Part shown: one piece after another, positions 16,495 through 24,651 of the stretch
Position numbering within the stretch: the stretch's first letter is position 1
Layout: every line of letters begins with the position of its first letter
Source: DAIRET01 sp036795455
GTDB lineage: Bacteria; Bacteroidota; Ignavibacteria; Ignavibacteriales; Ignavibacteriaceae
Length of the DNA: 43,491 nucleotides
Assembly (NCBI GenBank): GCA_036795455.1
Contig: DAIRET010000006.1
Location: 1-43,491, forward strand
Reading direction: 5' to 3'
Notes under the pieces: generated by a model
Seen by the model: the letters and a program-made list of their open reading frames with translations, nothing else
Database searches by the model: none
What the model was told of the DNA's origin: nothing
Position numbers and translations under genes: made by a program

Positions 16495-19400
16495 CTATTT
16501 GCTTTTATCAGGGTATGGTGGAGGGGGCGCCAATTTCGGCGGATTGTTTTTTAGGTCCTCAAGAATTACTTCTATCGCTTTATTCAATTGTTGATCTACT
16601 CCTTCATACTCAAGTGCAGGGTCGTTGTCAACGTAAATGTCCGGGTCAACCCCGTAACCTTCCATAATCCATTCTTTCCCTTCAACGTCGTAACGTGAGA
16701 ATTCCGGTTTGTTCAAATAACCGCCGTCAACAAACGGAAGCGAGCCGCGAATACCTACAACTCCGCCCCATGAACGCTTACCGATAAGTTTTCCCATTTT
16801 ATAATTTTTGAATCGATACGGAAATATATCACCATCCGATGCGGAAAATTCATCAAGCATCGCAACCTTGGGACCAAGATGCATTCCCGAAGGATCAACA
16901 TTCGGAACTGAATTTCTTGCAATCGTAATCATTGCGATTTCTCTTTTTAATCTTTCGGCTATCATCGGGCTAACATTACCGCCGCCGTTTCCGCGAACAT
17001 CGATTATCAATCCTTCCTTCTTCAATTGCGGGTAGTAATATTTTACAAATTGATTTAGCCCGCCTACGCCCATGTCCGGTATGTGAATGTATCCTACTCT
17101 CCCATCAGTAGCTTTATTCACTTTTTCAACATTAGTTTGAATCCAGTTGAAATAGTAAAGCTGCTGCTCGTCCCCGGTAGGAACAACAACAGTTTTTCTG
17201 CTTCCTTCCGGCTTTGGAGAAGAGTTGACTGTAAGTGCAACCTGCTTTCCGGCAGTGTTTACAAGTGATTCATAAATATCTTTCATATCTTTTGTTGAAT
17301 TACCATCAATTTCAATAATAAAATCGCCTTCTTTTACATCAACTCCGATTTCAGTTAACGGGGAGCGGAGTGAATTATCCCAGTTTTGTCCCTTAAGAAT
17401 TTTTTTAATCTTGTAATAACCCGAAGCATCTTTTTCAAGTTGTGCCCCAAGCAAACCGAGTTTTATTCTTCCCGGTTTCGGATGATCTCCGCCACCTACA
17501 TATGCGTGTCCGGCATTCAATTCACCGATCATTTCACCAATTATATAAGTTAAATCCATCCTGTGATTAACGTACTTAACAAGCGGTTGATATTTCTCCC
17601 GCATTGCTTTCCAATCGACTCCGTGAAGATTTGGAGCGTAGAAGAAGTCCCGCATCTGCCGCCATGATTCGTTAAAAATTTGATTCCACTCGGAATAACG
17701 GTCAAGTTTCATTTTCATATCGGAGAGATTTAATCTTTCTTTTATTTCAATCTTTGCAGTTGGAGGATCAATTATAGCATAAGATTGAGCTTGTGATACT
17801 ATCATCTTCTTTTTATCGGCAGAGATTTCATATCCCTGAATTTCACCAAGATCGGTTTCTTTTTTCTTCTCAAAATCGTAAAGGGTTAAGCTTGTTTTTG
17901 AATTCCCCGTACTTCTTTTTTGATAATAAAGTTTATTTCCTGCGGAGGTTAATCCCCAGTAAAATCCTGCCGAGGGAGTAACTTCTGCAACCCTATCCAT
18001 TATGCCGTCGAAATCGACTTTAACTTTTACCTCAGTTTTTAATTCTTTCTTTTCATCCTTCTTTTCTTCTTTAGAATCGCTCTTTATTGCAACCTCATCG
18101 CTCTTTGGTTCAAAAGGTGATTTTGTATCTTTTGTAAGAGTAACGAGATAAATTTTCATCATGTCGGTATAGATGTGATTCCACTCGGTTTGTCCGTAAG
18201 TAGGAGAAAAGTTTCTTTGTGATACGAAGTAAATATATTCTCCGTCTTCGCTGAACTCTGCTCCGAAAGCGTCATGCCATCCATCTGTGATTGGTGTTGT
18301 TTTCGCATCGTCAACAGAATAGAGATAAAGTTTTGAAAATGTTTCAACTTCAGGTTTTGAATACACAATCCACCTGCTGTCCGGCGACCATGAAAAGCTG
18401 TTGAATTCAAAAGCCTCGGCTTCATCAACCTTTACAACTTTTTTCGATTCTACATCAACATAATGAAGAGTTTGAGCACGGTCGTTCCAGAGAATTTTTT
18501 TACTGTCGGGTGACCATAAAATAGAGTATTTGTAGTTGCTGCTGTTTTTAGTCAATTGAACCGGTGTACCTAATCCGTCCTGCTGAACGATATAAATTTC
18601 ATCTTCACCTGTTGCATCGGAGATGTAAGCTATCCATTTTCCATCCGGAGACCATTTGGAATTTCTTTCATGTACATCCGAAGAGTTTGTAAGATTTCTT
18701 GTGGGTCCGTCTTTTACCGGGACTGTAAAAACTTCACCCCTTGCACCAAATAATGCGCGCTTGCCGTCGGGCGAAATTTCATAATTTGTTACATTCTTAC
18801 TTACGTCGATTATCCCGCCTCTTCCGATACTGAAATCTTCGTTGATATTAATTGATAATCTCTTTGCCTCTTCAGTTTTCAAATCAAACAAATAAATGTA
18901 GCCGCCGTTTTCAAAGGCAATAGCATTATTACCGATTGACGGGAATTTAATATCAAACTCTGTAAAAGATGTATTCTTCTTTGTCTCCTTTGTATTGAAA
19001 TCGTAAGAGTAAAGATTCATTTTACTGTCCCGGTCGGAGATAAAATATACTTTGTTTCCGTACCACATCGGGATAATATCCTGAGATGGATCGTTAGTGA
19101 TGTTTATTGTTGTTTTGTCTTTGAAATCGTAAATCCAGATGTCGTCAGCCTGTCCGCCGCGGTATCTTTTCCATGTACGGAACTCTCTGAATACGCGGTT
19201 ATAAGCAATCTTTGAACCGTCCGGTGAGAAAGAACAGAACCCGCCCCTCGGCAGTGGAATCTGTTCGGACAACCCGCCATCAACATTTACCGAGAACAAA
19301 TGCCCTTTAAAGTCATTAAACTCTCTTTGTCTTGAGCGGTAAACGATTGTTTCGTTGTCCCGCCATGTCATAACGATATTGTTCGGTCCCATTCTATCGG

Positions 19401-19740
19401 AAACATCATCTCTATCAAGTGTAGCGGTGTAAGTCAATCTTTTCGGTACACCACCTTCGGATGGGATTAAATAAACTTCAGTGTTACCGTCGTATTGTCC
19501 TGTAAAAGCGATATGTTTTCCATCCGGTGAAAACCGTGGAAACATTTCGTAACCGACGTCGTTTGTCAGCTTTCTTGCAGTCCCGCCTGAACTACTTACA
19601 GTATATAAATCTCCCGCATAAGAAAAGACAACCTGGTTATCGTAAACAGCGGGGAATCTCAACAGCCGTGCTTCTTCCTGCGTAAATGATGTAACAGAAA
19701 AGAAAAGGACAGCAATTAGAACAGAAATTATTTTTTTCAT
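16495..19740 (-). CDS. Tricorn-like S41 protease with beta-propeller
   Basis: The 1081-residue product has a signal peptide (to about SFTQ, residue 20), so it works outside the cytoplasm, unlike archaeal tricorn. The N-terminal half is PD40/WD40-like propeller repeats, for example FPRFSPDGKHIAFTG and NSKWSPDGKWIAYIS. A charged lysine/glutamate linker near residue 570 follows, then the tricorn core, a PDZ domain around IGVDVKEGDFIIEIDG, and an S41 domain. The family's catalytic residues are visible: histidine in NAGHAYVGGG, the serine in EFSASDGDIFP and an acidic residue in MEGYGVDPD. The propeller probably gates peptide access. It is convergent with maeB and divergent from the next gene. Confidence 0.93.
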   Translation of the reverse strand: MKKIISVLIAVLFFSVTSFTQEEARLLRFPAVYDNQVVFSYAGDLYTVSSSGGTARKLTNDVGYEMFPRFSPDGKHIAFTGQYDGNTEVYLIPSEGGVPKRLTYTATLDRDDVSDRMGPNNIVMTWRDNETIVYRSRQREFNDFKGHLFSVNVDGGLSEQIPLPRGGFCSFSPDGSKIAYNRVFREFRTWKRYRGGQADDIWIYDFKDKTTINITNDPSQDIIPMWYGNKVYFISDRDSKMNLYSYDFNTKETKKNTSFTEFDIKFPSIGNNAIAFENGGYIYLFDLKTEEAKRLSININEDFSIGRGGIIDVSKNVTNYEISPDGKRALFGARGEVFTVPVKDGPTRNLTNSSDVHERNSKWSPDGKWIAYISDATGEDEIYIVQQDGLGTPVQLTKNSSNYKYSILWSPDSKKILWNDRAQTLHYVDVESKKVVKVDEAEAFEFNSFSWSPDSRWIVYSKPEVETFSKLYLYSVDDAKTTPITDGWHDAFGAEFSEDGEYIYFVSQRNFSPTYGQTEWNHIYTDMMKIYLVTLTKDTKSPFEPKSDEVAIKSDSKEEKKDEKKELKTEVKVKVDFDGIMDRVAEVTPSAGFYWGLTSAGNKLYYQKRSTGNSKTSLTLYDFEKKKETDLGEIQGYEISADKKKMIVSQAQSYAIIDPPTAKIEIKERLNLSDMKMKLDRYSEWNQIFNESWRQMRDFFYAPNLHGVDWKAMREKYQPLVKYVNHRMDLTYIIGEMIGELNAGHAYVGGGDHPKPGRIKLGLLGAQLEKDASGYYKIKKILKGQNWDNSLRSPLTEIGVDVKEGDFIIEIDGNSTKDMKDIYESLVNTAGKQVALTVNSSPKPEGSRKTVVVPTGDEQQLYYFNWIQTNVEKVNKATDGRVGYIHIPDMGVGGLNQFVKYYYPQLKKEGLIIDVRGNGGGNVSPMIAERLKREIAMITIARNSVPNVDPSGMHLGPKVAMLDEFSASDGDIFPYRFKNYKMGKLIGKRSWGGVVGIRGSLPFVDGGYLNKPEFSRYDVEGKEWIMEGYGVDPDIYVDNDPALEYEGVDQQLNKAIEVILEDLKNNPPKLAPPPPYPDKSK

Positions 19741-19998
19741 TTATAGTGCCTCTTAAATAATTAAAACTTGTAGTAAAAACCTGTGCAAAGTTAAGATTTA
19801 TAAGGACGGGATAAAATGGAAAAAGAAGAAAACATGCTATAAATAATATGCGGAAGTTTTGATTCATCTTTGTTTTTTACGATTTCATCCGCTACATCAA
19901 CACACTCGTCGTGTTATTTTTTTTAGTGCTTTTATTTCGGTATAAGTTTGAATTGAAATTATTAAACAATTATTCAAAACAATACAAAAGGATACAAA

Positions 19999-20616
19999 AT
20001 GAAAACAAGAATTTTTGTAGTATTAGTACTATTTTTGTCCATCAATCTATTGGCTCAAAACGATACTAAAAACCACTTAATATCTATCGGTGATATAAAC
20101 TTAAATGGTTATCTCGCATTGAACGGAAAGTATACGAGTTATGAATCAAACGGAGCCGGTTTTTTAGATTTCCGGGCAGCAATAGTCTTCGATAACGGAT
20201 GGGCGGTTGGATTTGATGCGTCAGGTTTATACTATGATAAAAAACTCAACGCATTGGTTAAGGATGGCACTTATCACGTAGAAGCAGGTTATGCTGGTTT
20301 TTATATCGAAAAAATATTCTCGGTAACCGAGAACTTGAAAGTATCTATTTCTTTATTAATGGCGAGCGGATTAGCAAAATACAGGTACGATAAAGAATAT
20401 AGAGAGCAAAAGGTTTGGTATCAGGAAATTATAGACCAAACAAATTTTTTCGTAACAGAACCCACTGTTGAAATACAGCAAAGAATAGCAGGTAACTGGT
20501 GGATTGGATTAAATGGCAGCTATCGGAATACTTCTCCGATTAAGATGATACAGACAGATGAAAACATGCTCAAGAAATTCAATGCGGGATTAACCTTTAA
20601 ATATGGTATCTTTTAG
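19999..20616 (+). CDS. Putative outer-membrane beta-barrel protein
   Basis: This 205-residue protein has a signal peptide ending at LLAQ (about residue 20). It continues as alternating amphipathic strands such as WAVGFDASGLYYD, YHVEAGYAGFYI and WWIGLNGSYRN, and the C-terminus ends in aromatic LTFKYGIF, the usual form for small outer-membrane barrels. No named family recognised. The ATG follows a short AAAGGAT ribosome site. It lies between the divergent protease gene and the two-component system, with a terminator-like hairpin behind it. Confidence 0.72.
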   Translation: MKTRIFVVLVLFLSINLLAQNDTKNHLISIGDINLNGYLALNGKYTSYESNGAGFLDFRAAIVFDNGWAVGFDASGLYYDKKLNALVKDGTYHVEAGYAGFYIEKIFSVTENLKVSISLLMASGLAKYRYDKEYREQKVWYQEIIDQTNFFVTEPTVEIQQRIAGNWWIGLNGSYRNTSPIKMIQTDENMLKKFNAGLTFKYGIF

Positions 20617-20647
20617 TAGCATAAGTAATTGGTAATTAAGATTGAGG

Positions 20648-20681
20648 AACCGTCTCCGTCCGGTAATTGGACGGGGCGGTT
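20648..20681 (+). terminator. Terminator-like hairpin
   Basis: AACCGTCTCCGTCC and GGACGGGGCGGTT pair with one small internal mismatch region around a 7-base loop. The T tract that should follow is weak (TTAATTATCTT), so termination is likely but not certain. Confidence 0.6.
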
Positions 20682-20756
20682 TAATTATCTTATACCATGA
20701 AGTATTTCATTTCTTTGAAGTTATAAACTATTTTTACATACAAGGTTAGAATCAAA

Positions 20757-21800
20757 ATGAAATTTACTAAAAACACAATACTAATAATTTTTTTAGCGGT
20801 GCTAATACTTCAGCTATTAATTATAGGATACAATGCTTACACCGGTTATATAATCGTTAGTGGTGTTTCCAATTTTTTCGTCCGGTTGTTTATCGGAACT
20901 GCATTCAGCGGTCTATTCGGATTAGTATTTACTTACGTAAATCTTATTTATATCAATTACCTTGATAAAAAACTTGTATGGGAGAGTAGTGCCGGATATA
21001 GGCTGGTGAGCGAAATTGTTTTGGTAATACTTACCGGCTCAATTGCTGGTATTTGTTTGACGCTTACTGCAAATTCACTTATGCCCTACAAAGAAGAATT
21101 TAAAGGAGTATTATTAACTAATACTCTGATTGCCGTAATAGTAAATATACTCATAGTAAGCGCACTCGAAGCGATTATTTTTTTCACGCGTAACCAGGAA
21201 GCAAAAACCATCGCCGAAAGACTTGAAAAAGAAAACGCATTAATGCGGCTTGACACCCTTAAAAACCAACTTAATCCTCATTTTTTATTTAATAGCCTGA
21301 ATGTTTTATCCGCATTAATAAAGAAAGATGCCGCTAAAGCCGAATCCTTTATAGAAGAGTTTTCTTCTGTTTATAGGTACACACTTGAAGTTATTGATAG
21401 ACAAATTGTGACACTGGGCGAAGAAATAAGTTTTGCGGATTCTTATTTTTACCTTCAAAAAATACGATTCGGGGACGCCCTGTTTCTTGAAAAAAGTATA
21501 GATGGCGGCAAACTTGATTATATGCTCCCTTCTTTATCGGTGCAAATTATTCTTGAGAATGCCATAAAACATAACTTTATATCGGATTCCAATCCCTTAA
21601 TAATAAAAATTTATACGGAGGGGGCGTTACTTGTTATTCAAAACAATTTACAGATTAAAATGAATAGCAATAAATCAAACGGCATTGGTTTAAAGAACTT
21701 GACAAACAGATATAATTATTTAACGACTCAAAAGCCGGTTTTTGAGTTAACCCAAGACGCGTATATCGCAAAATTACCATTAATACAACCCGAGATATGA
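20757..21800 (+). CDS. LytS/YehU-type sensor histidine kinase
   Basis: The 347-residue membrane kinase has four predicted membrane helices in the first 145 residues (about 8-26, 40-62, 80-104, 120-140), with little periplasmic sequence, so the signal is likely sensed in or near the membrane. A short coiled linker rich in KTIAERLEKENALMRL leads to the His_kinase box LKNQLNPHFLFNSL with phospho-accepting H175. An HATPase region follows with ILENAIKHN (N box) and NGIGLKNLTNRY (G box). The stop overlaps the start of the regulator gene by 4 bp (ATGA), so the pair is translationally coupled. The signal is unknown. Confidence 0.9.
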   Translation: MKFTKNTILIIFLAVLILQLLIIGYNAYTGYIIVSGVSNFFVRLFIGTAFSGLFGLVFTYVNLIYINYLDKKLVWESSAGYRLVSEIVLVILTGSIAGICLTLTANSLMPYKEEFKGVLLTNTLIAVIVNILIVSALEAIIFFTRNQEAKTIAERLEKENALMRLDTLKNQLNPHFLFNSLNVLSALIKKDAAKAESFIEEFSSVYRYTLEVIDRQIVTLGEEISFADSYFYLQKIRFGDALFLEKSIDGGKLDYMLPSLSVQIILENAIKHNFISDSNPLIIKIYTEGALLVIQNNLQIKMNSNKSNGIGLKNLTNRYNYLTTQKPVFELTQDAYIAKLPLIQPEI

Positions 21801-22552
21801 AAGCAATTATAATTGAAGATGAAAAACTTGCGGCTGAAAGGCTCGAAAATTTAATAACAGAGATTGATAGCACAATTCGTATTGAAGCTATACTTCCTTC
21901 TGTTAAAGAAGCAGTGGGTTGGCTTGCAACAAACAACCCCGATTTAATTTTTCTTGATATTCAACTTGCGGATGGATTAAGTTTTTCTATCTTTGAGAAG
22001 GTTGAAGTGCGGGCACCAATAATTTTTACAACCGCCTACGACCAGTATGCAATAAAAGCATTTAAACACAACTCGGTAGATTATCTTCTGAAACCCGTAA
22101 GGAAGAATGAACTCCAGGCTGCAATTGAAAAAATGAAACGGTTGTCGGTTCCTAAAATTTTCGATTTTGAATCTCTCCTAAAAACTTACATCGGTAAAGA
22201 GGTTGATTATAAAAAAAGATTTTTAATCCAGTACGGACAAAAAATAAAAAAAATTGAAACCGAAGAAATTGCATTTTTTTTTGCTCTTGAAAAGAATGTT
22301 TTTCTTACCACCTATCAGAACAATACTTATCCGGTTGACTTTTCTCTCGATAAATTAATGGAAATACTGGACCCTGAAAATTTTTTCAGAATAAACAGAA
22401 AAATCATTATTAGTTTCAATTCAATAAAAAGCATGACCCCCTTTTCACGTTCAAGAATTAAAATAGAATTGAATCCCACTCCACCAAAAGATGTTGAATC
22501 TCTTGTAAGCATAGAAAGATCGGCGGCATTTAAAAAATGGCTTGATAAATAA
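21797..22552 (+). CDS. LytTR-family response regulator
   Basis: The 251-residue regulator has a receiver domain with the acidic pair in IIEDEK, phospho-acceptor D54 (IFLDIQL), the conserved T in IIFTTAYDQYA and K in LLKPVRK. A LytTR DNA-binding domain follows from about residue 145, with ENFFRINRKIIISFNSI typical of the family. It should dimerise on phosphorylation by the kinase encoded immediately upstream and bind direct repeats. Target genes are not evident. The last 100 bp overlap an antisense ORF. Confidence 0.92.
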   Translation: MKAIIIEDEKLAAERLENLITEIDSTIRIEAILPSVKEAVGWLATNNPDLIFLDIQLADGLSFSIFEKVEVRAPIIFTTAYDQYAIKAFKHNSVDYLLKPVRKNELQAAIEKMKRLSVPKIFDFESLLKTYIGKEVDYKKRFLIQYGQKIKKIETEEIAFFFALEKNVFLTTYQNNTYPVDFSLDKLMEILDPENFFRINRKIIISFNSIKSMTPFSRSRIKIELNPTPPKDVESLVSIERSAAFKKWLDK

Positions 22553-22765
22553 GTCGTCACAGCTCCTACGAACTTTCTTTTTTGAATTGGTAATATCCAC
22601 AGACATTTTGAATACTTTAATAACCTCATTATCAATAGGGAAAAGCACTTGCTCCTCGCTTAATAAGTCAGCATAACGATTTTTACTGGCATTGGAATAA
22701 TCAAAACTGTATTCTTCTTCCAATTCGTTGTCTTTAACTTTTTTAGTGTTATCTGTTTTCTTCAT
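22451..22765 (-). pseudogene. Decayed or truncated antitoxin-like ORF downstream of vapC
   Basis: The first 60 residues look like the start of a small CopG/BrnA-type antitoxin: a lysine/glutamate-rich head, then FDYSNASKNRYADLL and an EQVLFPIDNEVIKVFK strand-helix start. After about residue 65 the sequence turns into cysteine- and aromatic-rich text that overlaps the LytTR gene on the other strand and does not look like a protein. The expected ribbon-helix-helix end is therefore missing. It lies 50 bp after vapC on the same strand. Either a pseudogene or a novel C-terminus; the former seems more likely. Confidence 0.4.
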
Positions 22766-22815
22766 AGTCTTTTTCTTGCTTTGTTTTTATCCCATATAAA
22801 CCGAATCATCGGCAG

Positions 22816-23178
22816 TTACAACTTATATGGAACCTTAACAAACCCCATATCTTCATTAAAATCTTTTGTGTTTCTTGTTGCCAGCTCAACTTTGTTTATT
22901 ATTGCTAATGCTGCTTGCAAGGCATCCGGCAGTTTTAATTTATGTTTTTTTCTCAAATCTGCGGATAAATCTGCAACGGCATAAGTAATTTCCAGCGTTT
23001 GAAAACTGTCCAGGAGTATTTTTATTGAGTGCTTCTCCTTTTCCTCTGCACCTGTTAATACTTCCGCTCTTGTAATCGGGCTTATATATGAATCCTTGTT
23101 TTTCTTTAACCACTGTGTCGCTTTGGTAATGCCATTTAAGTGATCGATTAAAATTACTGTATCGATAAGATAATTCAT
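22816..23178 (-). CDS. vapC: VapC-like PIN-domain ribonuclease toxin
   Basis: The 120-residue PIN domain has the acidic metal-binding set in place: D6 in YLIDTVILIDHL, E39 in ITRAEVLTG, D85 in KLPDALQAALA and D106 in TRNTKDFNED. Proteins of this kind cut tRNA or rRNA when freed from their antitoxin. The start is 4 bp after the vapB stop, the usual coupled arrangement. The catalytic residues are intact, so it should be functional. Confidence 0.92.
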   Translation of the reverse strand: MNYLIDTVILIDHLNGITKATQWLKKNKDSYISPITRAEVLTGAEEKEKHSIKILLDSFQTLEITYAVADLSADLRKKHKLKLPDALQAALAIINKVELATRNTKDFNEDMGFVKVPYKL

Positions 23179-23182
23179 ATTA

Positions 23183-23410
23183 TCACCATTCCGATCTTAA
23201 CTTATCGACATATTCATTCGCATCTAGTTTCTTGTCTTTCCAAATACCGGCTGTTGCTTCCAATGAGTCTACTTTTTCGGATTCAACTTTTTCCTTGTAC
23301 TGTTTTAATGCTTCTCTTATTGTTTCTGCGGTAGGTTTGTTTTTTTTCTTGGAATAATCATCCAGCCATACTTTTATTTCTCTCGGAAGTGAAATTAATG
23401 TTCTTATCAT
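23183..23410 (-). CDS. vapB: VapB-like ribbon-helix-helix antitoxin
   Basis: The 75-residue protein opens with RTLISLPREIKVWLDDYSKKKNKPTAE in ribbon-helix-helix (CopG) style, a DNA-binding N-terminus. Its acidic, tryptophan-containing tail (AGIWKDKK to the end) would wrap the toxin. The ribosome site AAAGGAAATAC precedes the ATG. A palindrome overlapping the promoter immediately upstream is the likely binding site of this protein or the VapBC complex. Confidence 0.9.
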   Translation of the reverse strand: MIRTLISLPREIKVWLDDYSKKKNKPTAETIREALKQYKEKVESEKVDSLEATAGIWKDKKLDANEYVDKLRSEW

Positions 23411-23430
23411 TTTGTATTTCCTTTTTTACA

Positions 23431-23459
23431 AATATATCACTTATGTGATATATTTTCAA
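23431..23459 (-). promoter_or_regulatory. vapBC promoter with palindromic operator
   Basis: On the minus strand TTGAAA (23459-23454) and TATATT (23436-23431) are separated by exactly 17 bp, a near-consensus vegetative promoter. Positions 23431-23454 form a perfect palindrome, AATATATCAC and GTGATATATT with a 4 bp centre, covering the whole spacer and the -10 box. This is the expected layout for autorepression. The vapB ATG lies 20 bp downstream of the -10 box. Confidence 0.8.
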
Positions 23460-23803
23460 CTTATGAAAAAGGGGAGTTCAACCAAATTTATAAATATTCG
23501 ACATAAAACAGAGAATATTGGTGAGGTCGCCGACAACCTTTTCAAATAGAATTCGAATCACTTCTGATTCTTAAAAAGGATTACCGCTCTCTTTTTTGAA
23601 TTAACATAGCACTTATTTTGTTTATTCCTTATATTTGAACCAAATATCCGGTAAATTTGAGTTAGTTTTCATCTACCGGGATTTTTCCTTTTTAAGAGAG
23701 CATCGGGACCGGTAATATACTCTTTTGGTTTGTCGGTAATTAATATTGCAACCGTATATGACTTTGGCTATTTTACTTTTGGTTTTGAAAGAAAAAGAAT
23801 AAC
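23460..23803 (+). other. Leader region of the heme operon with a hairpin
   Basis: No gene seen. ATCCGGTA (23646-23653) and TACCGGGAT (23674-23682) form an 8 bp stem followed by TTTTTCC, which could be an intrinsic terminator or attenuator ahead of the heme operon start at 23804. There is no known riboswitch fold that I can recognise. The stretch near 23550 (ATTCGAATC) resembles a tRNA T-loop but has no matching arms. Confidence 0.4.
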
Positions 23804-24628
23804 ATGAGCAATACTATCTATTATTTGAATTTATTAATGCCGCTACTTTACCTGGCGGCTTTCGGTATATATTTATACGACTTCATTAAAAGCAGAAGAA
23901 GGCTACACAATTCTAAAAGATTAATACTTTTTCTTACACTCATTTTACACTGCTTTTATCTTTTAATACGAACCTTCGCATTCGATCATCCGCCGATAAC
24001 AAACGTATTCGAGATATTTACAGTGCTTGCATTCGGCATCGGGTTCTCTTATTTCGTGCTTGAGCTGGCTACTGATATACGAGGAACAGGACCTTTCATT
24101 ATTATTATCTCTTTCATATTTCAATTGATTTCTTCAATCTTTATTAAAGATTTGATTGAAGTTAAAGACGTTCTGAGAAGCAACCTTCTCGGCGTTCATG
24201 TTCTTCATGCACTGATAGGTTATGCGGGAATTACAATTTCCGGCGTATATGGTTTCCTTTATTTAATGCTTTATAAAGAAATTAAATCAAACAAATTCGG
24301 GCTGATTTTCGAGCGATTGCCGAATCTCGAAATTCTTGAAAAACTTAGTTTTTATTCCGCAGTAATCGGTTTTCTATCCCTTTCGATTGCAATAATAATC
24401 GGTGTAATCTGGCTTCCGCAGGCTTTCCCGGATTTTTCATACTTAGACCCCAAGCTCGTTGCATCTTCGCTGATATGGATTATGTACGGAGTCGGAATTT
24501 TTGCTAAACTAACAAAAAAATGGGTAGGCAAAAAAGTAGTGATGTTTTCCATTTTCGGTTTTATAATTGCTATTATATCAACAATCCTTACTAATTTTTT
24601 AGCAAGTAGTTTTCATTCCTTTTATTGA
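23804..24628 (+). CDS. CcsA/HemX-like cytochrome c assembly family membrane protein
   Basis: The 274-residue protein has eight likely membrane helices. It matches the CcsA/HemX group: an N-terminal half with HCFYLLIRTFAFDHPPITNVFE, then GVHVLHALIGYAGITISGVYGFLYL, where histidines in membrane-edge loops may handle heme, and a final IWLPQAFPDFSYLDPK...IWIMYG loop resembling the WWD-related region. Its place immediately before hemA is the standard HemX position, where the Bacillus protein controls HemA level. A role in cytochrome c maturation is the alternative. It has the most upstream start of a seven-gene operon. Confidence 0.85.
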   Translation: MSNTIYYLNLLMPLLYLAAFGIYLYDFIKSRRRLHNSKRLILFLTLILHCFYLLIRTFAFDHPPITNVFEIFTVLAFGIGFSYFVLELATDIRGTGPFIIIISFIFQLISSIFIKDLIEVKDVLRSNLLGVHVLHALIGYAGITISGVYGFLYLMLYKEIKSNKFGLIFERLPNLEILEKLSFYSAVIGFLSLSIAIIIGVIWLPQAFPDFSYLDPKLVASSLIWIMYGVGIFAKLTKKWVGKKVVMFSIFGFIIAIISTILTNFLASSFHSFY

Positions 24629-24651
24629 GATATGATTAAGAGAATTACAGC

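Noticed and set aside
19899..19925. AACAC/GTGTT stem with T run as a terminator before the outer-membrane protein gene
   Set aside because: The stem is only 5 bp and no + strand gene ends upstream, since the neighbour is transcribed away from it.
23530..23610. Possible tRNA because of ATTCGAATC resembling a T-loop
   Set aside because: No acceptor, D or anticodon stems can be drawn around it and the flanking bases do not pair.
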